The notes beneath the pieces are model-generated. The model was not told where the DNA came from. It made no database searches and worked only from the letters and a program-made list of their open reading frames with translations. A stretch of 64,000 nucleotides of DNA from Anagrus nilaparvatae (Eukaryota > Arthropoda > Insecta > Hymenoptera > Mymaridae): the NCBI GenBank assembly GCA_022575985.1, contig JAKSXM010000014.1:17670001-17734000 (forward strand), in the 5' to 3' direction. Each line of letters opens with the position of its first letter. Positions within the stretch are counted from its first letter, which is position 1. Below, one piece after another: positions 34,911-47,504 of this stretch. A program made the position numbers and the translations under genes.

Positions 34911-37859
34911 CTAAGCAAGGAGTCAATAAAAATCTGGCACTTCACCAATCTAAGATCAGTTGACCTTTGCACTATTTACGATCTTGTTAAGGTTTTCTGA
35001 GCACACGGAGAAGTTTTGCGCTCTTCGGGGTCATCAAATAAATTTAGGATTTATATACAAGATTCTATAGATTAAAAATTATCAAACATTAATATCCTGA
35101 GTCTAGCACATTTATCCAAGTCTTTTAAACCACAAGCCACATCAAAAAGACATATTTATAAACGTAGCTAAATTCTATTTATTGTCTAAGTTTATTATAG
35201 TGCACATAAGCTCTTTTGATTTAATATAGGCATTTAATGAGGGGCTGCCACAATTAGGCGACCTCGTATAACCGAGACCACACAATATATAACAAGGAAA
35301 ACCTTTATTAAATACACACCCTGCAGGTTGGCATACATAACAATGAAAGCAACGCTTCGAATATTAAAGTTAATGATTTTCAAACGAGTTTCCAAATACT
35401 TAAAATTTTTTTAATACAAAGTTTACCAAATTTATAAACGAAAGATTATAAAAGAATTTTATTAAAATAAGTTTGAAATATTTTATTTAATAAAAAATTA
35501 CTAGGATTCTATAAAACTGTTAGTTTAAAATAATAGTTTAATACATTAAAGCGTGTGAAATTAAACACATAACTTTGTACGTAATGAAATTATCTGAGTA
35601 AATTATCAATTTATTATTACTATAAAGCAATAAGTTTTTACGTAAAACAATTCCAATACCTTTTATAAATATATGATACTTTGATATATTATACTGTAGA
35701 AAATTCGAACTTAATTTTACAAAATAAAATTAAATTAACACTTCGCTAATGTTATTGCAAAGTTTAATAATACCAAAATGTAAACTGAAACTATTTGCTT
35801 TTTAATCAATTTAACTAACTGTAAATTCTAAATTATCAGAGCCACATATTTAGTACAAACTTTTTAATAAATGTCGAAAAAAATTTTTTATATGCTAGTT
35901 TTTTTAATTTAAATTGAAGTAAGTAGGTCAACTACTTGAATTTGAGTAGAATTTTTCTTGAATAATTTATCAAATAAAATGACTTTTGGATAAATATCTA
36001 GGTAAAGTATTTTGGTATGAGAGAATCTTAATTTATTTAAGTACGTACTATGTAAAAAAAATAGAAAGACTTGATAAAAATTAGAAGAAAAATATTCGTT
36101 GATAAATTACATTAATTAAAAAAAAAACAATTCAATTTTTGTTAATTTAAAAAAAAACACAAGCGCAAAATGAATAGTAAATGTAAAAAATAGTTGGATC
36201 ATTAAATCAGAATTCAAAATGATTATCAAATAAAATAGGCACGATTGAATAAATATGGCACATAAATAAAGATTACGATGAATATAAAATTCAAGGTATG
36301 CACCGAATCACAAAATATACAACAGAAGGCACACGTATTTTAGAGGAATTCAACTAAACGGTTTATTTAATCATGTCGAAAATGTTTTTTATTCAAAAAT
36401 CTGTTGGAAATTCCAGGTTATTGTGTTATACAAAATGTTTAATATTTTTTTATGAATGTGTCATTGTTCTTACAATTGACTTAGGGCATTATTCTCAAAA
36501 TTTAGCTGTTTATTAAAATTTTATGTGTCTAGAAAATGAAGTTTGACTAATTGGCATAAGAGTGACGTGAGACAAAATTTCCTATATAACTGGTAATAGA
36601 TTTGTTAATTAAAATTTATTTAGCTCAATTATAAATTTTTTTTTGTCAATTTGGATACCTTATTTCGTCTAAGGATTTTTAATTAAAAGTAATTAAAATA
36701 TTATTTCTAACATATTTACAAAAAAAAAAAAATGAAAAAAAAATAATTAATCATTTTAATTAAATATTGTCGTTAGTAAAGTTATATACGCTGTAATAAA
36801 AATATGAAACATAATTAAAAAAAAGTTCTTTAAAAAAAAAGAGAGAACTGGAGTTATTTTACGTCAAGTGTTCTGGTTGAAGAATTATGTACAACGTAAA
36901 ATTTTTTTATTTTACTGAAAAAACTGATCTTCGAATTAATAATTTTTATTTTAAAAAACTGTCTCAGTGATACGGGATTCGGTATACCTTTAATTTAGTT
37001 GAATATTCATTTATGAGAAATTAATTAGAAAATAATGCTAATTGAGTTTTGGGTAATTTAAACAAGTGCCGCTCATTTCAGATTCATTTGAAACCTATGA
37101 TTTTAAACTGTAGATGAAAAATATGCAATATATATTTTTTATATTTTTGAAACCCTTTGGTTTTAAGGGATAAAAATCATTGGTAAAATTAACTCTGAAA
37201 ATTGATATTTCCCCCACCCTCTATAAAAAAAACATTCGCAAAAATTATAAAGAATAAACAGTATCTGGGAAACGATTTCATCTGTAATATTTACCTGTGC
37301 AAAAAATAAACCAGCTTTACTTTTATGACAAGTTGCTTATTACTTTTAAAAGGAAAAAATTGATTTTCAGATGTAATTCGGACGATTTTTATCCTGCTAA
37401 ATTGCTCGGTAGCAAAAATAAAAATATACGTGTCAAAAGCTGTAAAAATGAACGTTCACTGAATTGTAAAATATCTATTTTTAACGAATGTGATGAAAAG
37501 ATTATTTTTAACGAATTTAGGAAGATAAAATTTTTAGGTATAATTATTTTTATTAAAATGTTCAGAAAATACCTATTTAATAAATAACAAGTTTTTTGAT
37601 AGTGATGCGACCATACATAGTAGCCAAATAAGAAAAGAAAATTTTCCAGAAAAATGAGCAAAGTTTTGATACGAGCGTGTTCATTAAACAGAAAAAAAAA
37701 ATTCTTTTGCATCAAGCAGAAATATTCCGCTTATAGCCAAATTTCGTTTTTGGTTAGCGTAATTTTTTTGTAGCTCAAACAATTGCAAAGGAAATGAAAC
37801 GTAAAGAATATTTAAAAAAATTTTTTTGCATCATGCCACTACACGCATATCCTAAAGCC

Positions 37860-38600
37860 CTTTCTAGACTGGATTAATTTTTTTACATATCTTGGGCAAA
37901 AAAGCTTATTTTCTACCCTAGGGAAACAGGTTTTTTGCCTTTTATATGTAAAACAATATTTTAAATCACGAGGAAAGATATGGGGTTCGACTTTATCCTC
38001 GACTTTTTCTATAATACTTGTAAAGTCAAAACCAATATTTTGTCCCTTGTTTAAGAAATATCTATTTTATCCCTTGTGCTTTGACTGTAGCAAAGCGCTA
38101 TAGTAAAAGCACACGGGATTAAAAAAAATTAATCTATTGTAAAAAGGTCTTAAATGAGAGAAAAAATATTATATTGAGTATCAAGGGTGCAAAAGTTTTG
38201 GTATTAGCGTGATCACTGAAAAAATGTGCTCGGCAAATCCGAGATCGAGTGGCATATGTTCACACTAGTGCCTAAAGTTTTTCGCCCTGTAAAATATGGT
38301 TCTTACAATAACTTTTGCTTTATTAGACGTAGAACTAGTACCTAAATTTCGTGCCATCTTTTACGCGAGTTTGACGCCCATGAGGAAAAAAAAATTTTTT
38401 TTATAATTTTCTATAAGTTTTGTGTCATTTCGGAAATCCATTAGCAACAAGCGGAAAGATTTTTTTTCAGTGTAGCACGAGTGATATGTATTCTTACTTG
38501 GGTCTAAAGTTATTCGCTAATGGTACTTCAATATTTTTTGTCTAACAAGAAGAAAAGCCGTTATTCCACTTCAATTTTATTGCCTCAAAGGGCAAAAAAA
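37860..38600. repeat. Decayed relatives of the 19.6-20.0 kb palindromic element
   Basis: 37885-37960 (GGGCAAAAAAGCTTATTTTC ... TTTTTTGCCTTTTATATG) resembles 20028-20085. 38170-38395 (TATCAAGGGTGCAAAAGTTT, TGCTCGGCAAATCCGAG, CGCCCTGTAAAAT, GACGCCCATGAGG) follows the right arm at 19810-20005 with many substitutions. 38470-38600 (GTAGCACGAGTGATATGTAT onward) is a second, more worn partial copy. No palindrome survives here. 38455-38480 carries GGAAAGATTTTTTTTCAGTG, the end motif also found near 2675 and 27200. Confidence 0.6.
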
Positions 38601-39503
38601 ATTTTTATTTAATCGTTTTAGATTTGATGTTTTTTTCTCTTGGGTAAAGAATCATTAAACATTGAACTTTCAACATTGAATTTTTTAAGGATTTTTATGA
38701 CAAATTAGATAAAAATTAATTCTAAAAAAGAAATATATCGGAGAAATAATGGCTATTCAAGATCTTTAACAAATACGAGATTGCTTTATCGTGACATGTT
38801 TTTTCACTCAGAATAGATTACACTTTGATATTGTTAAAAAGTGATAAAATCATTCTTTTAAAACAATCTTTTATATTTTCTTATCAAATTAGAAATATTA
38901 TTGGTAGTTGCAATAAAATTCAACACGGAGTATAACAAATCATTTTATAATAAGAAACAAGTCAAAAATAAAAAATGACTTGAAAAATAATTGTTGTGAA
39001 ATAAATTCAGTATCTACGGCAAACTTTGTGTAACTAGATCTTTTTCTGTGAATTAACTTTTCATTATTTGCGATTCAGCAAACCCGAATTGCAAGAAAAT
39101 TTTAAGCAAAATTTTACAAAATTCTGGTGAATAGAATTTCGCTTTTTTTTAATTTAAAGTTTTTAAAAAAATTTTATGTATGAAAAGTCAAAATATAACG
39201 CTTGAAACAGTTATAAACGAAGTAATACGAAAAAAAAACCCGAGTATAAAAATAATTTTTGCACATGAAAAAAACTAAGCCTATTCGTTAATTTAGCAAA
39301 CGAATATTCATTTCAAAAAAAAAAAAAATGAGTGAAAATGATTGAATGCACAACTACACAAAATAAAAAATATGTTTAAATAATTACGACCTATATATAT
39401 ATATATATTTATGTATAAAATATAGGTAGATTAAAAAATAAGTAAATTTATGTAAAATATTTTTCGATATATTGATTTTTTTTTCTTTTTTAATAATAAT
39501 AAT

Positions 39504-39524
39504 AAAAAAAAAAAAAAAAAAAAA
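39504..39524. repeat. A-run of 21 bases
   Basis: Uninterrupted A homopolymer preceded by (AAT)n and flanked by TTGATTTTT / AAAAATCAATTTTT symmetry. It lies in the 5' intron of the KCTD12-type gene. Confidence 0.9.
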
Positions 39525-40986
39525 TCAATTTTTATTATTTTCTTATAATATTCAATTAAAATAGACTTAAAATCTATAAATGACGTCAGGATCATTGACC
39601 TATAAGAACAATAGTAAAAATAGGAAAATAATTAAATTAAAAATTCAAATAATCTAAAGTTATTAAAGTTTTGATTATTGAATACGTGATATAAATCATA
39701 ATATATTGGATATATTCAAGAGGATGTTACTCAACACACTCACACACACACACACATATTCTATATATTCTCACTAATAATTATTGTGTAGCACGAACTG
39801 AAAGATATTTAAAATATGTGCATTTATAATTAATTATGATAAACTCTCTCTTCAGAAAATAATGGACTATTTTTTTAAAAATGAGAAACTCGATGATCCG
39901 TATTATTATTTACCGATAAAGTTAAAAGCGGTTATAAGGAAGAAAAAAAATAAAACTCATAGTCTTTTACTACGGAATAAAAGTTTTAGATATTTTTAAA
40001 ACAAAATTTATATATTCTTTTCCATTAAAATATATATCCTCTTTCTACTACTACTACTGCTTCCTTTTTTTCAGAAAAACTCTTTTAAATAATCCATGAA
40101 ACACGAGTGCAGCTTAAAAAAGTTGTTTCAGTAGTAGTAGTAGAAAATATGAAAAATCAAATCAAACTTGTATTTTACGTTTTTATTTTTTTTTATTTTC
40201 GCTTTTTCTCCTCATAAATAAATTACTTTTATTTTTTTTTATTGAAAATTGATGCAATATAAATTTAATTGAATAGAGATTGAACATTTTTTTTCATTTT
40301 CTATGCATCTATGTAAATTTAATATTTTGTCAATTCAATTTGTAAAATAGGCGTGTTAAATTTATCTCCGTCTCTTTTTCAGGATATGCGGTTAAACTCA
40401 AATTAAAACTTTAATGTTTATATTAAATTAAACGATATTTTTATTTAAATTAGCTTATTTATACGAAAACAATAATAATAATGAAAAAAAGTTAAATTTA
40501 TCGAGATTACAATATCGACAGGCTCAACAGTTGCCGCGCTCGACATACTTATCTCATCTTTTTTTTTTTCTTAAGCTCTTTATATTCTTGAAAAAAAAAA
40601 CTTTTTATACTCTTTATTTTTTTTTTATTGAAATTTCAATATAGTGTACGTCATTTCCGATGACAATTGAAAATTTCTTTTATTTTTTTAATGTACGTGT
40701 TCGCTTGGATTTTTTACGCTTCGATTCTTTGTAATCGAAAAATTCACTGATATTTTATTCACTTAAATTACGAGCAAATTCGATAATAAATAACGGAAAT
40801 TTTCTCTATCTTGCATTCCTTTTGTTATTAATTTTAAAAATAACAGTAAAAGTGCAACAAAAAAAATAAAAACCTAAAAACTAAATTACAAGTAAAAATG
40901 AAATAAAATGAAAAAAATAAAATAAATAAATTTTGGTTTTTTCATTCAAAAAAGTTCTACATAGATTAATAGAAAAACGGACTTAC

Positions 40987-41140
40987 ATTTTAGTGCGTGG
41001 AGAAGCAGTAGGCAAGTGGTAGCGGTCCGTGCGTGGTCGGACGCGCGGGCGCGCAAGTGATCGATCTCAGAATTTGGTAGGGGAATGTTAAGTTACTCTA
41101 TGACAATACCATCTCTTGCGCGCGCTCCTGGATTTTCTCT
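40987..41140 (-). promoter_or_regulatory. Probable 5' non-coding exon and promoter of the KCTD12-type gene
   Basis: On the minus strand a CpG-rich stretch (TTGCGCGCCCGCGCGTCCGA, CCACGCACGGACCGC, 40990-41130) stands alone in very AT-rich DNA and ends at ACTAAAAT|GTAAGT, a consensus donor (exon end 40987). Joined to the acceptor at 31100 it gives TAA-AAT-AGA-GCA-AGA-AAG-ATG, closing the upstream frame just before the start codon. High GC plus a good donor upstream of a single-exon gene whose ATG follows an acceptor is the expected pattern of a first exon. The transcription start is not fixed. Confidence 0.55.
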
Positions 41141-41150
41141 CTATACTCTG

Positions 41151-41180
41151 TTTTTTTTCTTTTTTTTTTTTTTTTTTTTT
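41151..41180. repeat. T-rich tract upstream of the CpG-rich exon
   Basis: An almost pure T run of about 30 bases (broken by one C near 41160), next to the CpG-rich segment. It may be a nucleosome-excluding promoter element or simply a microsatellite. Confidence 0.7.
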
Positions 41181-42290
41181 ATCATTATTATTATTCCATC
41201 TCGTTTTTTAAAGGTATAACAGAGAGATGAAATTTTCGAATTCTTGGGTTTGAAGAGCTACTGGGCGTGTATTTCCTATCTTTCTCTGACTTTATTTTTA
41301 TATGATGTCGAGGATGATGACGACATATTTCAAAATATAATCACCTTTATTATGATAAGAGATTCCAAAGTATTTACTCTCTTAAAGGTGCCCTGGGACT
41401 TCGCATCCTTTTTTTTCCCTTTTTATTTTTATTTATTAAAAAAATAAATTTGCATAAAAATAGAGGCTACTTTAATTGACTGTATAAATAATTAATAAAA
41501 CAAAAGTCATTATCAGTATGACGTAATATGCTTTATAATAATAATTGACTATTCTTGAATTGAATACTTAATTAAGATAAATAAAATTTTGTTTTTCATC
41601 CCTGATATCTCTATTTTCACTTTTATCTTATATTTGTTTAGAAATAATAGTATATATTATTATTTTGCAGTTGGTTAAATATTTACATTGATTAAATATA
41701 CATGCATACATTCAACCTCAGCTTATATTGGATTTTATTAAATTACCATACTCCGAAAAGCTTTCGAATTTATTTTAAACTTTTAAATTTTTAATTTTTA
41801 GTTTCATATTCAAATTTTCAACTCATGCGCAAGTTCAATTTTCAGATTAAATTTTGAATAATTTACATTAGTTTTTAATTTTATACGGCAATAATAAATT
41901 TCCATTTTTTAAATAACTCGGCTCTATAGTTAATATATCCCAAGATTTAACATTTAATAGTACCTCAATAGCAATATTTGAGACAGTAAGAGTGTCAAAT
42001 GATTGGTTATTATATACTCCATTCGAAATACGGTTTTGCGGTTGTTTTTGGCAACTTAGATTAGAAATTGTCTACCCCAAGTTTTTTTTATCGTTGATCG
42101 TGAAAATCAAAGTTTCACTCGAGTAAATTTTGTCTAGCACCAATAAAGTAGCAAAAAACAACCTTTTATGATGTGATTTTTTCAATATTCATAAAATCTT
42201 ACGTAATTTAGTTCACTCTACTAGATTTTGGTGCTTCTTTGAAGGAAAAATGATTTAAACAGTCTTTAATTCTTTAATTGCTAAAAACTT
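41181..42290. other. AT-rich intergenic DNA
   Basis: No gene. The 67-codon frame at 41244-41447 is aromatic and low-complexity and is not called. 42040-42130 has a single worn unit of the 145-bp family (GATCGTGAAAATCAAAGTTT). Confidence 0.5.
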
Positions 42291-42295
42291 TCTTA

Positions 42296-42560
42296 TAATA
42301 GCGTAGTGGTAAAAACATCCATGTAAAAGGATCGATGTTCGAGCCAAAACATTAACCACTGATTTTATTTCTGAGAAAAATTCATTTATGTGTTTATATC
42401 GTTTGCGATTCCTTAGGATGACTTTTTAAAAAGGATATCCAGTCAAAGGAAACGCCAAATCTTAAGCTCTAGATTAAAAACAAGACTAAAATACATTAAC
42501 TTATCATTACAAAAACTTTAAAAAGTATCGTAACAATCAGAAAAGTACATCAGATAACGG
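42296..42560 (+). repeat. tRNA-derived SINE-like element
   Basis: The head carries an A-box-like AGCGTAGTGGT (42300-42310) and a B-box-like GTTCGAGCC (42337-42345), 37 bases apart as in tRNA genes, with a degenerate anticodon-arm region between. The following body (TTTGCGATTCCTTAGGATGA ... AAAGGAAACGCCAAATCTTA) has no reading frame and ends in AT-rich DNA. No acceptor stem can be built, so it is not a tRNA gene. SINE assignment rests on the two boxes and context only. Confidence 0.45.
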
Positions 42561-42619
42561 CAAAAAAATAAAAATAAAATAATAAACTTTTGGAAGTAAA
42601 ATATCTTGTAACAAAATAC

Positions 42620-43540
42620 TACTACTACTTGTAACCTTCACAGAGGAAGAGCTATTCGCCACCGTGTACTCCCTTAGAAATAAGAAAGCTCCCGTTCAGA
42701 CAGCATACCAGCCGAGTTTATTAGAATAGCGATTCACGAGTACCCAGAACTGATGCTAAGGATAGATATATAATATAAACCTGCATCCGAACAGGAGTCT
42801 TAAGCAGACAGGCAAAGGCTTTGAAAAGTTGCCTCGTATTTTAAATTCAGTACAAGCAGCAGGGGACCTTTTTTCTCGGCAACATGGCTTCAGATGGGGA
42901 CGGCCCACGATCGGGGCAGTAAAGGAGGACACAGATGAAATAATCAGCGCCTAAACGGGTAATCATTCCTGTAAAATTACTGTTTTGGTTACCTTTGATG
43001 TTAAAAATGGTTTTAACTCGGCAAAATGAACAGGAAGAACAGAGTTTCTGCAAGAACTAAACAACTTCGCAGTACCAAAATATTTGATGCAGATTATGAA
43101 GAACTACCTGTGTGGCCGGGTACTCTGGTACGACACTTTTTAAGGAAAAAGAAGAAGAAACGTGCATCTGGTGCCGCTCAATATTCGATATCGGGACATG
43201 ATTTATGGAAAACCTCCTACGACGGTATCCTGAGACTTGAGCTAGCAGATAGTTGTTTCTTGATAGGTTACGTGGACGACCTTGTCCTGGTAATCGTCAA
43301 CGATTGACGTGCAACATGCGAAAAACAACTTAAGTGTCTGCATGTTAAAAGCAAGCTTATGGATGGAAGAGCACGCACTGATTAAGTCTAGTAGCTGCTA
43401 AGACAGAAATCGTGAGGTTCACAAGGAAGTAAAAAAGTAATATTACCCAAATATAAATCGATACCATCATCCAAACGAAGAGATTCATAAAATATCTGGG
43501 TTTTACTTTGGATACGAATCTCTACTTAATTATTTGGAAT
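42620..43540 (+). pseudogene. R1/LOA-type LINE fragment, reverse transcriptase in several frames
   Basis: Plus-strand pieces follow the order of an R1-clade RT: EEELFATVYSLRNKKAP (about 42640), LFSRQHGFRWGRPTIGAV (about 42870), VLVTFDVKNGFNSA (about 42985), then LQELNNFAVPKYLMQIMKNY (about 43050), then SYDGILRLELADSCFLIGYV with DDLVLVI (43215-43300), and WMEEHALIKS (about 43360). The catalytic motif reads YVDD, not YADD. At least three frame changes and several stops separate the blocks. It is truncated at both ends. A nearby minus-strand R1-like 3' part (44870-46255) may be another copy of a related family. Confidence 0.7.
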
Positions 43541-44004
43541 TTGTCTTAATTGCTTAGAATTGTTAAATATTTTTTATAAATATTATTTATTATTCCTTTT
43601 TTATACAATTAAATCATTTTTTAAACAAACGAATCGTTTCAAAAAATTAACTTTTCATCTTCAGATTGATCTCAAAATAAAATTATATTAAAAAACTTTT
43701 AGAACATTGTTTACGTCAATGCTGCATGGTCAAACAACTTAATAATACTAAATTTTGTTAATAATTTTATAAAATCTAAAACATGTATTATTTGAAAGTT
43801 AACGAAAATAATAACAATTTGATAAATAATAAAGCAATAAATACATTAACCTGTTTGTATAAATTATTTAAATTAATCATATGACTAAATAAATATGTTT
43901 GAAAGGTATTTTAAATTTAAAGGGAATATATAGAATTTTAAATTTTTTTAATAGTTTGTCATATAAAATATTTTTATTGAACATTAATTAAACTTTAATT
44001 TATT
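43541..44004. other. AT-rich spacer
   Basis: Nothing recognised between the R1-like fragment and the Penelope-like remnant. Confidence 0.5.
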
Positions 44005-44785
44005 GTTGACAACATTAATTTATGTTGTCTTTGTCTATTTTTGTATATGTATATATTTGGAATTCTTCTAAAGTATCCATATATTTTCCTTTGATACAAA
44101 AATGTATAGGCGTTAAATGTTTGTAAATTTCCTTACAATCGTGATTTTTATTGATCAGATGTAGTCTAAAGTTAATATTTTTACTGAGTTTTGCTGTTAT
44201 TTTTGGCTTATGTTCAACGAAACTTTTAGAAAAACTACGACCTGTTTGGCCAATGTAATATTTATTACAGTATAGACAATTAATTTTGTATATACTTGTT
44301 TTATGAATAAAATCTGTTTCATTTTTCTTTCATTTATGTTTAAAATTAGGATGTTTTTTTATTTTGTAGTTAGTTTTAAAACCTATACGTATAGATTATA
44401 TTTCTTTGTGACATTGATTAAAATTTTGGATGTTTCTGTAGTGTATAATGAACCTATACATATTGTTTTGCATGAATTTTGTGATGTAGCATTTAAATTA
44501 TTATTATTTTTTTTTATGTTTTCGTATAAGTTGGTTTATTAATTTGATGTTATAACCATTATTTTCAGCAATCTGTTTGATTATATTAATATCATTATTA
44601 AAATCTTCAATATCCATCCGAATTGATAAAGCTCTATGAATTAGTGAATTAAAAGCTGCTATAGTATTTGGTTTTTGGGGTGATGTGAGCCATTGTATAT
44701 TACGGCGTCATTGGTTGTGGGTTTTCTTTCGATAGAAAATTTCAATTTGTCATTATTTTAATTCTAATTTCCAGAAGCTCTGCTA
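44005..44785 (-). pseudogene. Penelope-like element remnant: RT C-terminus plus GIY-YIG endonuclease
   Basis: Read on the minus strand from 44785: NNDKLKFSIERKPTTNDAVI then SHHPKN, matching the RKPT...SHHP block of Penelope reverse transcriptases. After a frame change comes AAFNSLIHRALSI and IAENNGYNIKLINQLIRKH. At about 44300-44035 is a GIY-YIG domain: IYKINCLYCNKYYIGQTGRS, then FVEHKP, LHLINKNHDCKEIY and FQIYTYTKI. GIY-YIG fused after the RT is diagnostic of endonuclease-bearing Penelope-like elements. The GIY motif itself is degenerate (IYK), and the active-site Arg of GQTGRS and the later Glu of EH are present. Stops in the linker show it is dead; the RT core is missing. Confidence 0.8.
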
Positions 44786-44869
44786 CTTGGAGTGTATCTT
44801 TCAAAGATTCAAGAAAGCAGGCACCGCGAAATTTGCCCTGAGCAGGCAAATCTAAAGTGTCCTAAGACT

Positions 44870-46255
44870 AGCACGCAGAAATTACTTTCCGTAACCCACT
44901 CCCTACCAGGGATAGCTTATCTCCATTACATTTGTAATATTACACTAATTAACTTATTTAATTTTTTATTGACAGTAATTATTCATTATATCCAATTACT
45001 CTATTACTTTCTACACTCATTTTTTTGCGTAGTAAGTGGAGAAATGCGTTACTCATACTGTTCAGCAACGGAACTGAAAGTTCTAAAGTTATGTGGGATT
45101 CGGCTTACCTAGCCTTTAAAATTCCACTCCCTTCCTACCTTATGCGAACTGTTTTCACATTACTTCAGGACAGGTTCGAGGCCATTTTATTCTATTCGTG
45201 AACTCCATCTTTTGACTTGTATCCAGTGAATCACCAGTCTGGTTAAAAATTCCGTCATTCCATCCAATTAAAATTCATTTAGGGTTAAGTATATTCCTAC
45301 TATACCGCTTCGTCCCAAGGTTACCATCTGGACTCTTCAGTAAGGCAATGATGGTAACCTCTGGCTGAGACGATTGATTGGACCTTGTTGACGTACTTCT
45401 TATATATGGACCAAGGGGTCAAGTTATCACTTGCGGAAGCGACTTATGATAGTTGCCATCTGTGCCCCACTCATCATTTTTGTGTGCTGTCATCTTCAAT
45501 AAAATGTATGCGTTAGCTGAAAAATATACTCCATTTCCCAATATCGTCATAAAAGAAGGTCAATAAATAAATACATAAGTAAATAAGTAAATAAATAAAT
45601 AAATAAGTAGATAACTAAAATAAATATATATTACCCTACCATCTACGATTGATTGCGGTATCAAGAGTAAGTACTGGCATGATTGTATGTTAGTGCAAGC
45701 ACGCCTGCATTCATCCGGACAGCCGCAATACGTTACAATATTAGCCTATACTTCGGACGTCAGGTTTTTTGGTTCGGAGTGTTTACTTCACATACTGGCT
45801 AATTTTGGACTATATACTTCATCATTTCATAGCATCAGGCTAACCACATTTTCAGGTGTGATTTGGCCAATATTAGTTTCTAGTTGAAACTTTTTAGCGG
45901 CCCATCAGTCGCATTCCAAGAATGTCCTCGAGCCCTCTAGTTATCCAAGGTGATGAATAGTAGTCGATGAGTAGTTGATCCAACGGTCCTGCCACTCGCT
46001 TAGGCTGATCTGGCGCGAAGTAGCCTTTGCGTGGTCAATGCCTTCCCTCTCTTTGTTCAGATGATATACTGTCTCTCAAGAGGCATTCGCAGGGCTTCTT
46101 GCCTTTGGACGCTCGTAAGCTTATAGCTAGACCTTTTTCTGTAAATTTAAGACCACGTCCTTTTACGTGGCTTCAGTTTTTAAACAATAGGACCAGACGT
46201 GACTGGTTTGTAATAATATATTTTCGGCTCGCGTGTTCAGAGAAGTAAAGAATGG
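44870..46255 (-). pseudogene. R1-like LINE 3' end: connection domain and 3' UTR, degenerate
   Basis: On the minus strand, frames at about 46120-46070 give SSYKLTSVQRQEALRM, 46035-45980 give KATSRQISLSEWQDRW, and 45890-45830 give NIGQITPENVVSLML, the order seen in the C-terminal part of R1-clade LINEs. The following sequence (CCTTGGGACGAAGCGGTATA, GGCTAGGTAAGCCGAATCCC) resembles 3' UTR phrases of that clade. It is distinctly GC-richer than the neighbourhood. Several stops and frame changes. The plus-strand frames reported at 45687-46248 are shadows. The 3' boundary near 44870 is uncertain. Confidence 0.45.
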
Positions 46256-47399
46256 CCCAAATTACACGTAAATAACCTTCCAAGGCAAAGAATTCTTTAT
46301 TTATGGATAAGGTTTATATCAAATTTCCCTTGACAGTGGCTGCGTATTTTCGAGCCACTGATCAGAAAAAGAGAACATTGAAGATTATATTTTGTGTTTG
46401 AAGTTTGAGATGTCAATATTTCAATACTAACATAAGTAGTATACAAAACTTTAAATTGTAAATCCAATACGACTGAAAATAGAATTACTGAATTTACTTT
46501 AAAAATTAATTTTAAATTACAAATGAATAAATAAATTTGTTTAAATAATTAAAATTTTATCTTTATTTAATCAGCTATAAAATATTATATAAATCACAAT
46601 AATAATAATAAAAATAATGAATAAATAACTATTAAACAAAAGATAAAAGTTTATGCAGAATAATAAAAAGCTTTATACAACAGTAAAGTAACTAATTACT
46701 ATTTTCTCTTTAATTTAAAATTTAAATAACCTGTAACTAGCATCGCATCAAAATTAAATATAAATTATAAAATATTTTAATAATTTTTTAATTAAATATA
46801 ATTCTAATTATATAATAAATCAATAAATATTGTAAATAATTTAAAAAATAAAACCATTAAAGTAAAATTCAATACTCCCTTTTTAATATGTATAGAACTA
46901 CTTCACTCGGTATTATAATCTTCCTCTCTTAAAAATAGATAAGCCGCAAGTAATTATGCTTTTAAATAATGCATATAATGTACATTCTCTATAGATAAGA
47001 GATTCAGGAAATTGTGCTTTTATATTTACTTTTTTTCATCTTCTGCTTCTATATATATATATATATATATTATACATTTTTTTAATGCGCCCATACTAAT
47101 AGGAAATAAGAACACTTAAAATACATTTTAACAGATAGAAACTCTTATTTGTATAAGAAAATTTACGGATTAATGTTTTTTTTTTGATTGTACATAAAAA
47201 TAAAATTTAAACTTTTATATCTTGATAGATCATAAAAAGATTTGCCTTTAATAAATTATAATCCAATATTAAAAGCTTTTCATATTACTTGTAAATTAAA
47301 TATAACCTAAGTATGGTTAAATATAAATATTTTACTTAAATTTTTAACTGCTTGCATCATTATGGTTAACTGCACATAAAAATATGTATGCATTAATTA
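46256..47399. other. AT-rich intergenic DNA
   Basis: No gene. 46310-46400 contains a single phrase of the 145-bp family. A TA run lies at about 47050-47070. Confidence 0.5.
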
Positions 47400-47504
47400 C
47401 ACAGTAAAAATAAAAGTACCCAATATTACTACAGTTAAGTATTTTTACTAAAATTTAGTAATATTACTACAAAAATAGTAAACTGTTAGTAGTAAAATTA
47501 CTGA
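47400..47504. repeat. MITE of the TAGTAATATTACTAC family (partial)
   Basis: Contains ACAGTAAAAATAAAAGTACC followed by CAATATTACTACAG and then TTAGTAATATTACTAC. It matches one half of the elements at 34765 and 56785 and runs into the AAT-repeat tail of the LINE at 47505. Confidence 0.5.

Larger units (their letters stand above)
31100..40986 (-). other. Probable 9.9-kb 5' UTR intron of the KCTD12-type gene
   Basis: On the minus strand the donor GTAAGT (40986-40981) and the acceptor TTTTTCAG (ending 31100) define this interval. In the joined transcript an in-frame TAA lies two codons before the junction, so translation would begin at the ATG at 31087. The interval is AT-rich and holds the MITEs described at 33776-34910 and the decayed palindrome-type element at 37860-38600. 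35000-37850 and 38650-40980 show no gene, apart from a TA run (39391-39412) and the A-run at 39504-39524. Other exons inside it cannot be excluded. Confidence 0.55.

Noticed and set aside
37297..37715. Opposing frames of about 100 codons
   Set aside because: AT-rich, lysine/asparagine and phenylalanine-biased composition, overlapping each other; nothing recognisable.
39730..39760. CRISPR-like or phased repeats at CA-rich runs
   Set aside because: Simple CACACA microsatellite; no spaced direct repeats of CRISPR type anywhere in the window.
42300..42372. tRNA gene
   Set aside because: A- and B-box-like motifs are present, but no acceptor stem or proper anticodon arm can be formed; a SINE-like head is more likely.
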